Assembly (NCBI GenBank): GCA_030647355.1
Contig: JAUSIS010000013.1
Coordinates: 1 to 48,352, forward strand
DNA from: a bacterium
GTDB taxonomy: Bacteria > Patescibacteriota > UBA1384 > VFKW01
Direction of reading: 5' to 3'
DNA: 48,352 nt
This document shows positions 31,564 through 40,362 of the stretch, piece after piece. The notes under the pieces are model-generated. The model ran no database searches, had not been told where the DNA came from, and saw nothing but the letters and a program-made list of their open reading frames with translations. Each line of letters starts with the position of its first letter. The stretch's first letter is position 1. A program made the position numbers and the translations under genes.

Positions 31564-32277
31564 TCACTTTGCTTTAGAAGCAATAGGAATATCAATTAAT
31601 TTAACTTCCGTCATAGTATCATCTTTGGTAATGCGCGGTACAACATCCATACCGCTGGTTACATGACCAAAAATAGTATAATCTTTAGGCAAGTTCGGCT
31701 GATCTGCTAGTGTTATAAAAAACTGACTGCCATTGGTATTTTTACCTGAATTAGCCATCGCCACAGTTCCTGCTTTATATCCCGACTTATAACTGTCTGT
31801 ATTCGGGTTCAGCTCATCATTAAAATAACCGCCCCAAGCGCTCTCTCCACCCGTGCCGTCGTTTGACGGATCGTTGTCTTTACTAAGTGGATCTCCGCCT
31901 TGTATCACGAACCCGGGCTCAACCCGATGGAATTTTGTTCCGTTATAATAACCTCTTTCAGCTAACAATCTGAAGTTCTCCACAGTTTTGGGCGCGTCTT
32001 TATCGTAGAAAGCAAACTGGATTACCCCTTTAGCTGTTTTGATCTCCACTCCCTTTATTGTCTCAAGCTTAGGCTTTTTAGCGTGGTCATCAAGTTTTCC
32101 AAAAACTACATTAGTACCCAAAACTATCAAAATAGTAAAGAGAAAAGCGGAAAAAATCCTTAAAATAGGATTAGCTACACTCCAAAATTTTTCCCTTCCT
32201 CTCTGCTTAACCTGCTGCTTAATACTCTTCCTGATTTCTTCTTTTTGATCTTTACGAATTCTCTGGTTTCTCCCCAT
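31564..32277 (-). CDS. Membrane-anchored cyclophilin-type peptidyl-prolyl isomerase
   Basis: A 237-aa protein. A basic cytoplasmic start, one transmembrane segment (about 40-60) and an extracytoplasmic cyclophilin domain: FAFYDKDAPKTVENF, GTKFHRVEPGFVIQGGDP, GTVAMANSGKNTNGSQFFI and NLPKDYTIFGHVTSG, containing the catalytic Arg/Phe/Gln residues. It assists folding of exported proteins. The 3' end of gatA overlaps its start by one base. Confidence 0.93.
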   Translation of the reverse strand: MGRNQRIRKDQKEEIRKSIKQQVKQRGREKFWSVANPILRIFSAFLFTILIVLGTNVVFGKLDDHAKKPKLETIKGVEIKTAKGVIQFAFYDKDAPKTVENFRLLAERGYYNGTKFHRVEPGFVIQGGDPLSKDNDPSNDGTGGESAWGGYFNDELNPNTDSYKSGYKAGTVAMANSGKNTNGSQFFITLADQPNLPKDYTIFGHVTSGMDVVPRITKDDTMTEVKLIDIPIASKAK

Positions 32278-33737
32278 TACTCCCCTCCTATCTTACCACG
32301 GAGCATTTCATAACCTTTAGCAATTTGAAAAATCTTATTCTCTTCAAAAGACTTACCTATTAATTGCAACCCAACCGGCAATCCATTACTCATGCCACAT
32401 GGCATAACCAAAGCCGGAACACCCGCAATATTAATTGGTACAGTCATGACATCTTCCAAGTACATTGTCAGAGGATCGCTCGTCTTCTCGCCAATCTTAA
32501 ATGGCAAAGAAGGCGTCACTGGGGTCAGTAGCACATCAACCTTTTCCCATGCCCTGTCATAATCCGCTTTAACCAAAGTACGTACTTTCTGTGCTTTCTT
32601 ATAGTAGGCATCATAATATCCGGCCGAAAGCACATAAGTCCCCAGCATAATTCGTCTTTTTACCTCATTGCCAAATCCCTTTGCTCGGGTTTCTAAATAT
32701 CCATCAATTAAGTTCCTGCCCTCTTCGGACAATCCATACCTAATACCATCGAATCTCGCCAAATTAGAACTGACTTCAGCCGGCATAATAATATAATACG
32801 TAGCCAAAGCATAAGATGTGTGCGGTAACGATATATCTATAATCTCCGCCCCTGCCTTCTTAAAATCATTGATAGCATTCTCTACCGCTTTACGTACGTT
32901 ATCCTTGAGACCAAGACCAAAAAATTCCTTTGGGATACCAATCTTCTTGCCTTTCAAGTTTTCAACCAAATTATCACCATCAAGTTTTTTGTACTCATAG
33001 TTACTGCTGGTACTATCCATACTATCTTTACCGGAAATAATAGAAAATATTATCTCGGCATCTGCTACGTCTTTAGTCATCGGTCCCACCTGATCAAGAG
33101 ACGAAGCCATTGCCAGTAATCCATAGCGCGATACTGCTCCATAAGTCGGCTTCAATCCGACGATGCCGCAATACGCCGCTGGCTGGCGAATAGAACCACC
33201 CGTGTCAGACCCAAGCGCTCCCAAACACATATCAGCTGCTACTGCAGCAGCCGATCCTCCCGACGATCCTCCTGGCACTCGTTCCAAATCCCAAGGATTT
33301 TTCGTTGGACCAAAATATGAACTCTCTGTTGATGATCCCATCGCAAATTCATCCATATTTGTCTTGCCCAAAATAACCGCTCCCGCCTTTTTCAAGACAC
33401 TCACTACAGTTGCATCAAAAGGCGAAATATAATTCTCCAAAATTCTAGAACCAGCCGTTGTACGCACACCCTTTTGCGACAGAACATCTTTTATACCAAG
33501 CGGCACTCCATCCAGCACGCCTAGCCGTTTCCCAGACTTTATCCTCTTATCTGCAGCGGCTGCACTTTCTAGCGCCGCTTCTTTATCTACAGTTATAAAA
33601 GCATTAATTTCTTTATTCTTTTTCTCGATGCGATTCAAACAAGCATTAGCCAGATCTACAGAAGCCACCTCGTGCCTATCTAAAAGCTCGCCTGCCTGTA
33701 GAATGGTTAATTTATATAAACCTTCTCGCTCACTCAT
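32277..33737 (-). CDS. gatA: Asp/Glu-tRNA(Asn/Gln) amidotransferase subunit A
   Basis: A 486-aa amidase subunit that releases ammonia from glutamine or asparagine for transfer to tRNA-bound Glu/Asp. The Lys-Ser-cisSer triad is visible: Lys in GIKDVLSQKG, Ser in GSDTGGSIRQPA and Ser in GGSSGGSAAAVAA. Length and order of motifs are normal. Three bases separate it from gatC upstream. Confidence 0.97.
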   Translation of the reverse strand: MSEREGLYKLTILQAGELLDRHEVASVDLANACLNRIEKKNKEINAFITVDKEAALESAAAADKRIKSGKRLGVLDGVPLGIKDVLSQKGVRTTAGSRILENYISPFDATVVSVLKKAGAVILGKTNMDEFAMGSSTESSYFGPTKNPWDLERVPGGSSGGSAAAVAADMCLGALGSDTGGSIRQPAAYCGIVGLKPTYGAVSRYGLLAMASSLDQVGPMTKDVADAEIIFSIISGKDSMDSTSSNYEYKKLDGDNLVENLKGKKIGIPKEFFGLGLKDNVRKAVENAINDFKKAGAEIIDISLPHTSYALATYYIIMPAEVSSNLARFDGIRYGLSEEGRNLIDGYLETRAKGFGNEVKRRIMLGTYVLSAGYYDAYYKKAQKVRTLVKADYDRAWEKVDVLLTPVTPSLPFKIGEKTSDPLTMYLEDVMTVPINIAGVPALVMPCGMSNGLPVGLQLIGKSFEENKIFQIAKGYEMLRGKIGGE

Positions 33738-33740
33738 CCA

Positions 33741-34031
33741 TTACTCCAATACTGTTTTTACTTTGAAATAATCATCAAATAGTTCAGGAGCATTGCTCAT
33801 CAGCTCCTTAGGAGTAATGTCCTGCAATATTACTTTGTCTTCCCTAAACACATTACTTGACCCACTGACACTGGCTGTTTCCAAAACATTATTAGTATCC
33901 ACACTCTCGAGTTGACTCACGTAATTCAAAATCTCCGAGAGCTGCCCGGAAAAATTATTCTTTTCTTTATCAGTAATTTCTATCCGAACTAAATACGCAA
34001 TATGTTCGATATCTTCCCTGCTAAGTTCCAT
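33741..34031 (-). CDS. gatC: Asp/Glu-tRNA(Asn/Gln) amidotransferase subunit C
   Basis: A 96-aa small subunit that clamps GatA to GatB. It begins with MELSREDIEHIAYLVRIEI, and the middle holds the family pattern LNYVSQLESVDT with a C-terminal FDDYFKVKTVLE. ATG at 34031 is six bases after GAGGAG; the longer frame to 34079 would run through the promoter. First gene of the gatC-gatA-cyclophilin-HEPN-gatB-pilins-mscS-htrA series. Confidence 0.95.
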   Translation of the reverse strand: MELSREDIEHIAYLVRIEITDKEKNNFSGQLSEILNYVSQLESVDTNNVLETASVSGSSNVFREDKVILQDITPKELMSNAPELFDDYFKVKTVLE

Positions 34032-34050
34032 TATGCTCCTCATCACGTAT

Positions 34051-34079
34051 ATCCTATCACAAGAGAAACCAACTAACAA
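34051..34079 (-). promoter_or_regulatory. Promoter of the gatC operon
   Basis: The -35 TTGTTA (34074-34079), a 17-base spacer and the -10 TAGGAT (34051-34056). Confidence 0.5.
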
Positions 34080-34203
34080 TTATTTAAAAAGATTCAGCTC
34101 TTCTTTTACCCTACAAAAAAAGCTGCAAAATTTTACTTCTTTTTATGATATCCCACCAAGAATAAAGATATATATTTACTAGCATGTGATTTAAGCCGCA
34201 GTT

Positions 34204-34566
34204 ATGGGCCGAAAGGAGATGAGAACAATCAAAAAGGGAAGTAGTTGTAGTCTTTCTGTAGACTGGGACAAGCCGGAAGGACAGCCTACTACACTCAAAG
34301 TCCTCGGCGAAATAGATTTGTCAAACGCTGAAGTCCTGGAAGAAGCAATCAATGAGGGAATTCTATCCGGGGAAAAAGAAATCAGGATTAACTTCGACGA
34401 TGTCAGATATCTTGATTCTGAAGGCATTAAAGCCCTGCTCCGCGCACAGCGAAGAATCAAGGATCCCGAAGTCAAACTGGTTCTGTTTTCCCCCAGCGCA
34501 AGTCGTGTCAGCCGTCTCTTTAGACAAGTTGGCCTGACTGAAGTCTTCGACATAAACTTCACCTAA
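34204..34566 (+). CDS. STAS-domain anti-sigma factor antagonist-like protein (GC-rich cassette 7)
   Basis: A protein of about 120 aa with one STAS domain: GEIDLSNAEVLEEAIN, INFDDVRYLDSEGIKALL and LVLFSPSASRVSRLFRQVGL. Asp71-Ser72 in YLDSEGI aligns with the phosphorylated serine of SpoIIAA/RsbV; the following residue is Glu instead of Ser/Thr. No kinase or sigma factor neighbour is visible. The start is unclear: ATG at 34204 has no ribosome binding site; the AAAGGAG at 34212 abuts ATG 34219 too closely and would instead suit ATC at 34228. Composition is GC-rich, with its own terminator 34587-34613. Confidence 0.85.
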   Translation: MGRKEMRTIKKGSSCSLSVDWDKPEGQPTTLKVLGEIDLSNAEVLEEAINEGILSGEKEIRINFDDVRYLDSEGIKALLRAQRRIKDPEVKLVLFSPSASRVSRLFRQVGLTEVFDINFT

Positions 34567-34584
34567 CCACTCAGATCCGTCTTT

Positions 34585-36630
34585 CTAAGCCCCCGGCTCA
34601 CCTAGGGGCTTTTCTATGAGTAGCTCCTTCAACTCCACTTCGCTAATTATTCTCACACCTAGTTTTCGTGCCCTCTCTAACTTTGACCCCGGCTCTTCTC
34701 CAGCTACTACATAATCCGTTTTATTACTTACAGACTCCGAAACTTCTCCACCTGACGCTCTTATCATATCCTTTGCTTCCTGCCTTGTTATTGAAGATAG
34801 ACTACCCGTTAGAACTAATACCTTACCAGATAATTTTTTATCCACTACTTTGTATCCTTCGTATATAATCTCAACCCCATTTTCCAACAATTGCTCAATA
34901 AATTTTATCCTATGACTATCATGGAAAAAGTCGTAAATACTTCTCGAAACTACAGGACCAATATCCGTCACTTTCTCTAATTCAACCTCGCTTGCTTTCT
35001 GGAGCTTCTCCAAACTCTCATACCTATTAGCTAAATCAATGGCTGTTTCTTCTCCCACATTTAATATTCCCAAGGCATAAATGAATCTGGCTAAACTAAT
35101 CTTTCGATGAGCTGCAATAGAATTAATCAAATTCTCAGATGATTTCTCACCAAAACGCTCCAAAGTAGCAATATCCCTTTCCTTTAACAAAAATATATCG
35201 GCAGCATCCTTTATCAAACCTTCACCAAGAAGTCTATCAACAATTTTCGGCCCAAGACCTTCAATATTAAAAGCCGGTCTCGAAACAAAATGTTCTATCT
35301 GGCGCCTGATAGTTGCAAAGCATTCTATATTTGCGCACCTATAAGCCACCTCTCCTGGGTTTCTAACTACCTCACCTTCGCACATGGGACATTTATCCGG
35401 CATTACAAAATCTTTTTCTCTTCCGGATCTCAATTCCAAAATCGGCTTTACCACCTCCGGAATAACATCCCCTGCTTTTCGAACTACTACCGTATCCCCT
35501 ATCTTTACCCCCTTTCGAACTATTTCATCCATATTATGCAAAGTCGCCCGACAGACAGTCGAACCAGCTACCTCAACCGGTCTAAGATGAGCCACAGGCG
35601 TCAGGACACCAGTCCTGCCAACATTCACAGTAATATCCTCAATAACAGTTATCGCCTCTTCTGCCGGCCACTTGAATGCCACAGCCCCTCGTGGCGCCCT
35701 ACCCACTACCCCTAAATCGGCAAATAGATTCTTATCATTAATATTAACTACCATGCCATCAATCTGAAATGGTAAATCCGGTCTTATTTTTTCCCAATCA
35801 TGCCAAATCTTAATGACCTCATCAATCGAATGGCAAAACTTATTCTGGCTGGCACTTTTAAAACCCAAATCCCTAACTACCAGATGCTCATCCTTATGTG
35901 TTCTCACCTCAACACCGATCGCGGCATAGGCCATAAAATCTAGATTTCTCAGAGCTGTAACTTTTGAATCCAATTGCCGGATAGAACCGGCGGCAGCATT
36001 TCGTGGATTCGCAAATAACTCCTCACCTGCCTCTTTTCTCTGAGCATTCAGCTCATCAAAGCTTTTCGTGGACATATAAACCTCACCCCGAATCTCAATT
36101 CTCTTGCCCTGAGTTTGATTGAAAAATTTTGACTCTTTCCTCAAAGTAAGCGGAATACTCTTTACTGTCTTTAAATTCTCCGTAACATTCTCCCCCACTC
36201 TGCCATCACCTCTTGTTACCCCGTAAGCTAATTCTCCATTCTCATACACCAAACTCGATGCCAGTCCATCCATTTTTAGCTCACAGTAGAAGCCAGACTT
36301 GTCTATCGCTTCCCCGCTGGCAATCTTAACAATCCTCTCGTACCAATCCCGTAATTCCTGCTCGTCAAAGGCATCGTTTAAAGACATCATAGGATATTGA
36401 TGGGTAATTTTTTCAAACTTATCAAGCGCCCTCCCTCCCACTTTCCGGGAAGGAGAATTTTTATCATAAAATTCAGGAAATTCTTGTTCTAATTTCACAA
36501 GCTCTCGCATCAAAGAATCGCGTTCGGCATCTGTTACTTTCGGATCATCCAAAACATGATACCGATAGCGTAGCTCGTCAATATAGGCTCGTAGTTTTTC
36601 GATTCTTTCTTTGGCTTGGCCTTTATTCAT
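34585..36630 (-). CDS. ligA: NAD-dependent DNA ligase
   Basis: A 681-aa ligase that seals nicks during replication and repair. The N-terminal Ia domain is present (YRYHVLDDPKVTDAE), the adenylation lysine is Lys119 in CELKMDGLASSL, GRTGVLTPVAHL lies in the OB fold, a four-cysteine zinc finger reads CPMCEGEVV...CANIECFA, then helix-hairpin-helix repeats and a C-terminal BRCT domain (SGKVLVLTGSL). Normal length. A promoter at 36637-36666 places transcription start on the A of the ATG, so the mRNA is likely leaderless. Convergent with the STAS gene, whose terminator overlaps the ligA stop codon. Confidence 0.97.
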   Translation of the reverse strand: MNKGQAKERIEKLRAYIDELRYRYHVLDDPKVTDAERDSLMRELVKLEQEFPEFYDKNSPSRKVGGRALDKFEKITHQYPMMSLNDAFDEQELRDWYERIVKIASGEAIDKSGFYCELKMDGLASSLVYENGELAYGVTRGDGRVGENVTENLKTVKSIPLTLRKESKFFNQTQGKRIEIRGEVYMSTKSFDELNAQRKEAGEELFANPRNAAAGSIRQLDSKVTALRNLDFMAYAAIGVEVRTHKDEHLVVRDLGFKSASQNKFCHSIDEVIKIWHDWEKIRPDLPFQIDGMVVNINDKNLFADLGVVGRAPRGAVAFKWPAEEAITVIEDITVNVGRTGVLTPVAHLRPVEVAGSTVCRATLHNMDEIVRKGVKIGDTVVVRKAGDVIPEVVKPILELRSGREKDFVMPDKCPMCEGEVVRNPGEVAYRCANIECFATIRRQIEHFVSRPAFNIEGLGPKIVDRLLGEGLIKDAADIFLLKERDIATLERFGEKSSENLINSIAAHRKISLARFIYALGILNVGEETAIDLANRYESLEKLQKASEVELEKVTDIGPVVSRSIYDFFHDSHRIKFIEQLLENGVEIIYEGYKVVDKKLSGKVLVLTGSLSSITRQEAKDMIRASGGEVSESVSNKTDYVVAGEEPGSKLERARKLGVRIISEVELKELLIEKPLGEPGA
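34587..34613 (+). terminator. Intrinsic terminator of the STAS gene
   Basis: AAGCCCC and GGGGCTT form the stem, followed by TTCTATG. It overlaps the end of the convergent ligA. Confidence 0.75.
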
Positions 36631-36636
36631 AATCTC

Positions 36637-36666
36637 ATTTTACACCCTTTTTATACCTGATTGCAA
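36637..36666 (-). promoter_or_regulatory. ligA promoter (leaderless)
   Basis: The -35 TTGCAA (36661-36666), an 18-base spacer and the -10 TAAAAT (36637-36642). Six bases separate the -10 from the ATG at 36630. Confidence 0.65.
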
Positions 36667-36700
36667 CATATATATAAGTTCTAAAGCAGCACCTGCTTCC

Positions 36701-36728
36701 TTGCTAAATTTCGAGAATTTGCTATAAT
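36701..36728 (+). promoter_or_regulatory. Promoter of the plsX-like gene
   Basis: The -35 TTGCTA (36701-36706), a 16-base spacer and a perfect TATAAT -10 (36723-36728). A leader of about 73 bases contains a small AACCCTTTTTTAGGG hairpin. Confidence 0.7.
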
Positions 36729-36807
36729 CGCCTCACGTCCTTAAACAACCCTTTTTTAGGGATTATATACAAAATCAGCACAATGAAAGGAAAGCAGGGA
36801 ACCAGTT

Positions 36808-37815
36808 ATGCCAATCAGAATTGCAGTAGATTCGCAAGGTAATGATGGGAAGAAGGGGGCACTTCCAATCATCCAAGGAGCCTATGATGCTCTTCAGCAA
36901 AACCAAGAACTTGAAGTTGTTCTCGTCGGACCAGGAGAGCTGCTGGCTGAACAGATCACCTCTCTTGGCCTCAAAGACAATCAGCTATACATCTGCCATG
37001 CCCCAACCGTGATCACTATGAAGGATGTCCTCAGTAAAGCAATGCTGAAGGACACATCATCCTCAATGTCAGTCGCCCTCGAGCATGTCATAAACGGCAG
37101 TGCAAGGGCATGCATCAGTTGCGGCAACACTTCCGCTCTAGTCGCCCTGTCGCGCAGCCGTCTCAATCCGATCCTAAAGGGTCTCAAGCCGGTATTGACC
37201 ACCCACATGCCGACAGTAAGCGGTGTAGCAACCATCGCTGATGTCGGTGCCAACATCACCTGTGACAAGTTCGACATGAGAGACTGTGCCATCATGGCCA
37301 GGCTCTACGAACAACTCGTCTTAGGTGTCGAGTCTCCCAAGGTAGGGATCGTCAGCAACGGCACCGAGCCGAACAAGGGAACGGAACTTACCAGAGCCGC
37401 CCACGCTCTCTTCGAGCAAGAGATTCCGGGCTATATTGGCTACGTAGAGCCAAACGCCCTGCTCCTCCAAGGACATGCACATGTAGGTATCGGTGACGGC
37501 TGGGCAATGAACCTAGTCCTCAAGGCCATGGAGGGCATGGCTAAATTCGTCGGCCTCAACGTCAAGCAGATCCTCAAAGAAAACCTGGAGCCGGCCGTCG
37601 TCGCCGATCTCATGGGCAAGATGATGCTCAAGATCTACCCGGCAAACTATGCGCACGCATACTTGCTCGGAGTAGACCGGCTAGTTCTGAAAGTACATGG
37701 CGACTGCGAAGACCCCATAGTCTTCGCCAGCGCCATTCTATCCGCCCAGCGCGCCGCCAAGAACGACCTGGTTGGTCAAATCCGCACCGGTCTTCCGGAA
37801 CGGCTTGCTGCCTAG
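36808..37815 (+). CDS. PlsX-like phosphate acyltransferase (GC-rich cassette 8)
   Basis: A 335-aa protein of the PlsX/phosphotransacetylase fold. PlsX makes acyl-phosphate from acyl-ACP in phospholipid synthesis. The motifs present are variants of the family's: AVDSQGNDGKKGA (usually AxDAMGGD), ISCGNTSALVA (usually SAGNTGA), LKPVLTTHMPT, NGTEPNKGTEL and GYVEPNALL. The core fold is clear, but several near-invariant positions differ, so substrate and activity are uncertain; CPR bacteria usually lack fatty-acid synthesis. ATG at 36808 follows AGGGAACCAGTT. GC-rich, with a perfect TATAAT promoter and its own terminator. Confidence 0.85.
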   Translation: MPIRIAVDSQGNDGKKGALPIIQGAYDALQQNQELEVVLVGPGELLAEQITSLGLKDNQLYICHAPTVITMKDVLSKAMLKDTSSSMSVALEHVINGSARACISCGNTSALVALSRSRLNPILKGLKPVLTTHMPTVSGVATIADVGANITCDKFDMRDCAIMARLYEQLVLGVESPKVGIVSNGTEPNKGTELTRAAHALFEQEIPGYIGYVEPNALLLQGHAHVGIGDGWAMNLVLKAMEGMAKFVGLNVKQILKENLEPAVVADLMGKMMLKIYPANYAHAYLLGVDRLVLKVHGDCEDPIVFASAILSAQRAAKNDLVGQIRTGLPERLAA

Positions 37816-37836
37816 GCATTCCACGATACCCACCTC

Positions 37837-37866
37837 AAAAGAGCGGACCCTCCGCTCTTATTTTTA
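37837..37866 (+). terminator. Intrinsic terminator of the plsX-like gene
   Basis: AAGAGCGGA-CCC-TCCGCTCTT is followed by ATTTTTATT. Confidence 0.9.
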
Positions 37867-37893
37867 TTAACCTGATCTTTATTTAAACTTTAT

Positions 37894-38748
37894 TCAATTA
37901 GACAAAATTTTATATGCAAAATCAGCCAATTTTCCTGTTCCCCTTACTCTCATTCTTGGTAATGTATAAAGATTAGATTTAGGACCCGCAAATCCCTCCA
38001 CTGTGGTCACAGCATTAGTATATCCAGCCGCTTTTAACAATCCCACCACCCGATCGTTGTACTTACCTGATGGATAGCAAAAACTTGTCACATTATATTC
38101 AAACATCGCGTCAAGATTTTTCTTACTATTCTCAATCTGCATCTGAGCATAATAGATACCGGCCGAAGCCAAATTAGGATGGGAAAGCGTATGGCTGCCA
38201 ATCTCAAACCCTGCATCAATTAATTCACTTATCTGTTTCTCTGACAGATACCCTTTTTTATTGATGTCATTAGTAATTAAGTAGATTACTCCTGCAAAAC
38301 CGTATTGCTTCATTATTGGAAAAGCTTCCGTATAAATATCTTCATAACCGTCATCAAATGTAATCACCAATTTCTTACCCTCATTTGCCTTCAAGGTCTC
38401 GTCCGTCATATCTTTCATCAGCATTGTCTCAAAACCTAAATCATGAATTAACTGCATTTGTTCTTCGAACATTGGTACGGGAACAGATAAACCTCGCTCA
38501 AGTGCATTAATGCTCTTATCTGTATTCTTAATATGATGATACATTAAAATCGGCATCGCTTCAGATAATGTTAGGTTACTCTTACTTTTAGGTTTAGTAA
38601 TGGAAGTTTTTGCCTTGTCGACAGGCTCAACAACTCGGGTATCATCTCTCTGACCAAAATAGTCATAATGAGTGGCCAAAACAAATACTCCACCAAAACC
38701 AACAATAATACCTAATAAAAAAATAAAAACCTTAGAAAGCCAATTTAT
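37894..38748 (-). CDS. Membrane-anchored polysaccharide deacetylase, apparent AUA start
   Basis: A NodB/CE4-family domain that removes acetyl groups from extracellular polysaccharide: MPILMYHHIK, TFDDGYED with the metal and catalytic aspartates, the SHTLSHPNL histidine motif and CYPSGKYN. The usual ORF call starts at TTG 38679, but the frame is open further upstream through NWLSKVFIFLLGIIVGFGGV, a clear signal anchor, and a ribosome binding site GGGAGG sits five bases ahead of an ATA codon at 38748. No ATG, GTG or TTG exists in that stretch. I infer AUA initiation, giving 284 aa. It starts two bases before the htpX stop region, so it is the last gene of lemA-htpX-deacetylase. Confidence 0.8.
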   Translation of the reverse strand: MNWLSKVFIFLLGIIVGFGGVFVLATHYDYFGQRDDTRVVEPVDKAKTSITKPKSKSNLTLSEAMPILMYHHIKNTDKSINALERGLSVPVPMFEEQMQLIHDLGFETMLMKDMTDETLKANEGKKLVITFDDGYEDIYTEAFPIMKQYGFAGVIYLITNDINKKGYLSEKQISELIDAGFEIGSHTLSHPNLASAGIYYAQMQIENSKKNLDAMFEYNVTSFCYPSGKYNDRVVGLLKAAGYTNAVTTVEGFAGPKSNLYTLPRMRVRGTGKLADFAYKILSN

Positions 38749-38749
38749 A

Positions 38750-39661
38750 TTATCCTCCCGGTATCATTTCCCGCAGTTTCTTTATTCTCTCCCTAATCGG
38801 CGGATGAGTATTAAACAAATTCGCCAACCAGCCGCCTCTTCCGTTATTATCAAGCTTCATTGGATCGGCAATATACATATGCGCCATCGCTTTATTTGCC
38901 GCTTCTAGAGGATGCCTATCGCGCCCCAGTTTTTCCAGCGCCGAAGCTAAACCCTCTGGAAAACGAGTTAAAAGCGCTCCGGAAGCATCGGCCAAATACT
39001 CTCGTCTTCGGGAAATAGCCAGCTGTATAAGTGTTGCAAAAATCGGTGATAAAACAATCAGTACTATCGCTACAATTGCCAACAGCATTTGTATCTGTCC
39101 GCCTTCTCTATTATTACTTCTGCCGCGACCTCCCCAGATACTCCACCTTAAAAATAAATCAGAAATCAGCACGACTGTCCCAACCAATACTACAACTACT
39201 GTCATCAAGCGTATATCATAGTTGCCTATATGGCTCATCTCATGGGCAACCACACCCTCAAGCTCTGTTTTATTGAGCAATCCAAGCAAACCAGTCGTGA
39301 CCGCCAAAGAAGCATGATTCGGATCTCTCCCGGTCGCAAAAGCATTTGGCGAGTTATCCTCGATCACATATATCTTAGGTTTTGGCAAACCAGCTGTGAT
39401 CGCAATATTTTCCATCAACCGATGTAATTCTATATATTCTTCTCTGGGTGCCTCATGAGCTCTAGCAATACCCAGAGCAATCGAATCAGAATAATAGTAA
39501 CTGATTAACGCCTGAAAAACACTAAAGACGATAGCAAAAGGAAGAATCCATGGCCTGCCTAAAATATTAGATAGTGCCCAACCTACTGCAATTACCAAAA
39601 CTAAAAAAATAAAGATTAAAAGGAAAGTTCTACTTTTATTGGCGCTTATTTCGTTATACAT
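38750..39661 (-). CDS. htpX: HtpX-family zinc metalloprotease
   Basis: A 303-aa membrane protease of the M48 family, acting in membrane protein quality control. Two N-terminal helices, the zinc motif HEMSH, another helix pair and the downstream metal ligand in the RRREYLADASGA helix; the FNTHPPIRERI motif is near the C-terminus. ATG at 39661 is five bases after GGAG; a GTG one codon upstream is an alternative. The lemA-htpX order is common in bacteria. Confidence 0.95.
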   Translation of the reverse strand: MYNEISANKSRTFLLIFIFLVLVIAVGWALSNILGRPWILPFAIVFSVFQALISYYYSDSIALGIARAHEAPREEYIELHRLMENIAITAGLPKPKIYVIEDNSPNAFATGRDPNHASLAVTTGLLGLLNKTELEGVVAHEMSHIGNYDIRLMTVVVVLVGTVVLISDLFLRWSIWGGRGRSNNREGGQIQMLLAIVAIVLIVLSPIFATLIQLAISRRREYLADASGALLTRFPEGLASALEKLGRDRHPLEAANKAMAHMYIADPMKLDNNGRGGWLANLFNTHPPIRERIKKLREMIPGG

Positions 39662-39692
39662 CACCTCTCCAAGTGCAATTATATCAAGAACC

Positions 39693-39716
39693 GAAAACGG
39701 CTACCATAGGCAGCCG
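39693..39716 (-). terminator. Terminator-like hairpin between lemA and htpX
   Basis: In the minus direction CGGCTGCC-TAT-GGTAGCCG is followed by TTTTC. It may attenuate read-through from lemA into htpX. Confidence 0.55.
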
Positions 39717-39740
39717 TACAACCATCTATCTAAACGAAGA

Positions 39741-40292
39741 CTAGAAACCAACTTTGGGCGCTTGCTTCTCTTCGGTAGATTCTGTTTCGAAGAATTCTCT
39801 CAATCGAAAACCGAAAAACCGGGCTAATATATTGCTTGGAAATACCTGAACTGCAATATTGAATTCCCTGACATTACCATTATAGAACCTTCGAGCCGCT
39901 TCTATCTTGTTCTCCGTATCGGTAAGTTCATCCTGAAGTTTCTGGAAATTCTCACTAGAGCGTAATGTTGGATAGCTTTCAGCTACAGCAAACAACGATT
40001 TCAGCGTATCGGACAACATATTTTCCGCTTTCGCTTTATCGGCAATATTGCCAGCGCCCATTGCTGCTGACCGAGCCTTAGTGACTTCCTCAAAAACAGT
40101 TTTCTCTTGAGTAGCATATCCCTTCACAGTCTCAACTAAATTTGGAATCAGATCATACCTTCGCTTCAGCTGTACATCAATATCGCTCCAAGACTCATCT
40201 ACTCGAGTCTTCTTTTGTATTAGCCGATTATAAATAGCAACAACGGCAATAATAACAACTAGAGCCAACCCACCGGCAATGTAAAGATTCAT
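39741..40292 (-). CDS. lemA: LemA family protein
   Basis: A 183-aa protein with one N-terminal transmembrane helix (about residues 4-22) and a helical cytoplasmic or extracytoplasmic domain with the family motifs DVQLKRRYDLIPNLVETVKG, FEEVTKARSAA and the YNGNVREFN/FPSNILARFFGF C-terminus. The function in bacteria is not established; it is often next to htpX, as here. The ATG at 40292 lies after AAGGGGTTAT; the longer frame to 40340 would run through the promoter. Confidence 0.93.
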   Translation of the reverse strand: MNLYIAGGLALVVIIAVVAIYNRLIQKKTRVDESWSDIDVQLKRRYDLIPNLVETVKGYATQEKTVFEEVTKARSAAMGAGNIADKAKAENMLSDTLKSLFAVAESYPTLRSSENFQKLQDELTDTENKIEAARRFYNGNVREFNIAVQVFPSNILARFFGFRLREFFETESTEEKQAPKVGF

Positions 40293-40319
40293 ATAACCCC
40301 TTTCTTTAGTTACTTTAAT

Positions 40320-40347
40320 ATAGTAACAAAAATAAAACAATTTTCAA
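40320..40347 (-). promoter_or_regulatory. lemA promoter
   Basis: The -35 TTGAAA (40342-40347), a 16-base spacer and the -10 TACTAT (40320-40325). The same -10 hexamer is used at tig and gpmI. Confidence 0.65.
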
Positions 40348-40362
40348 CTATAAAATAAAATC

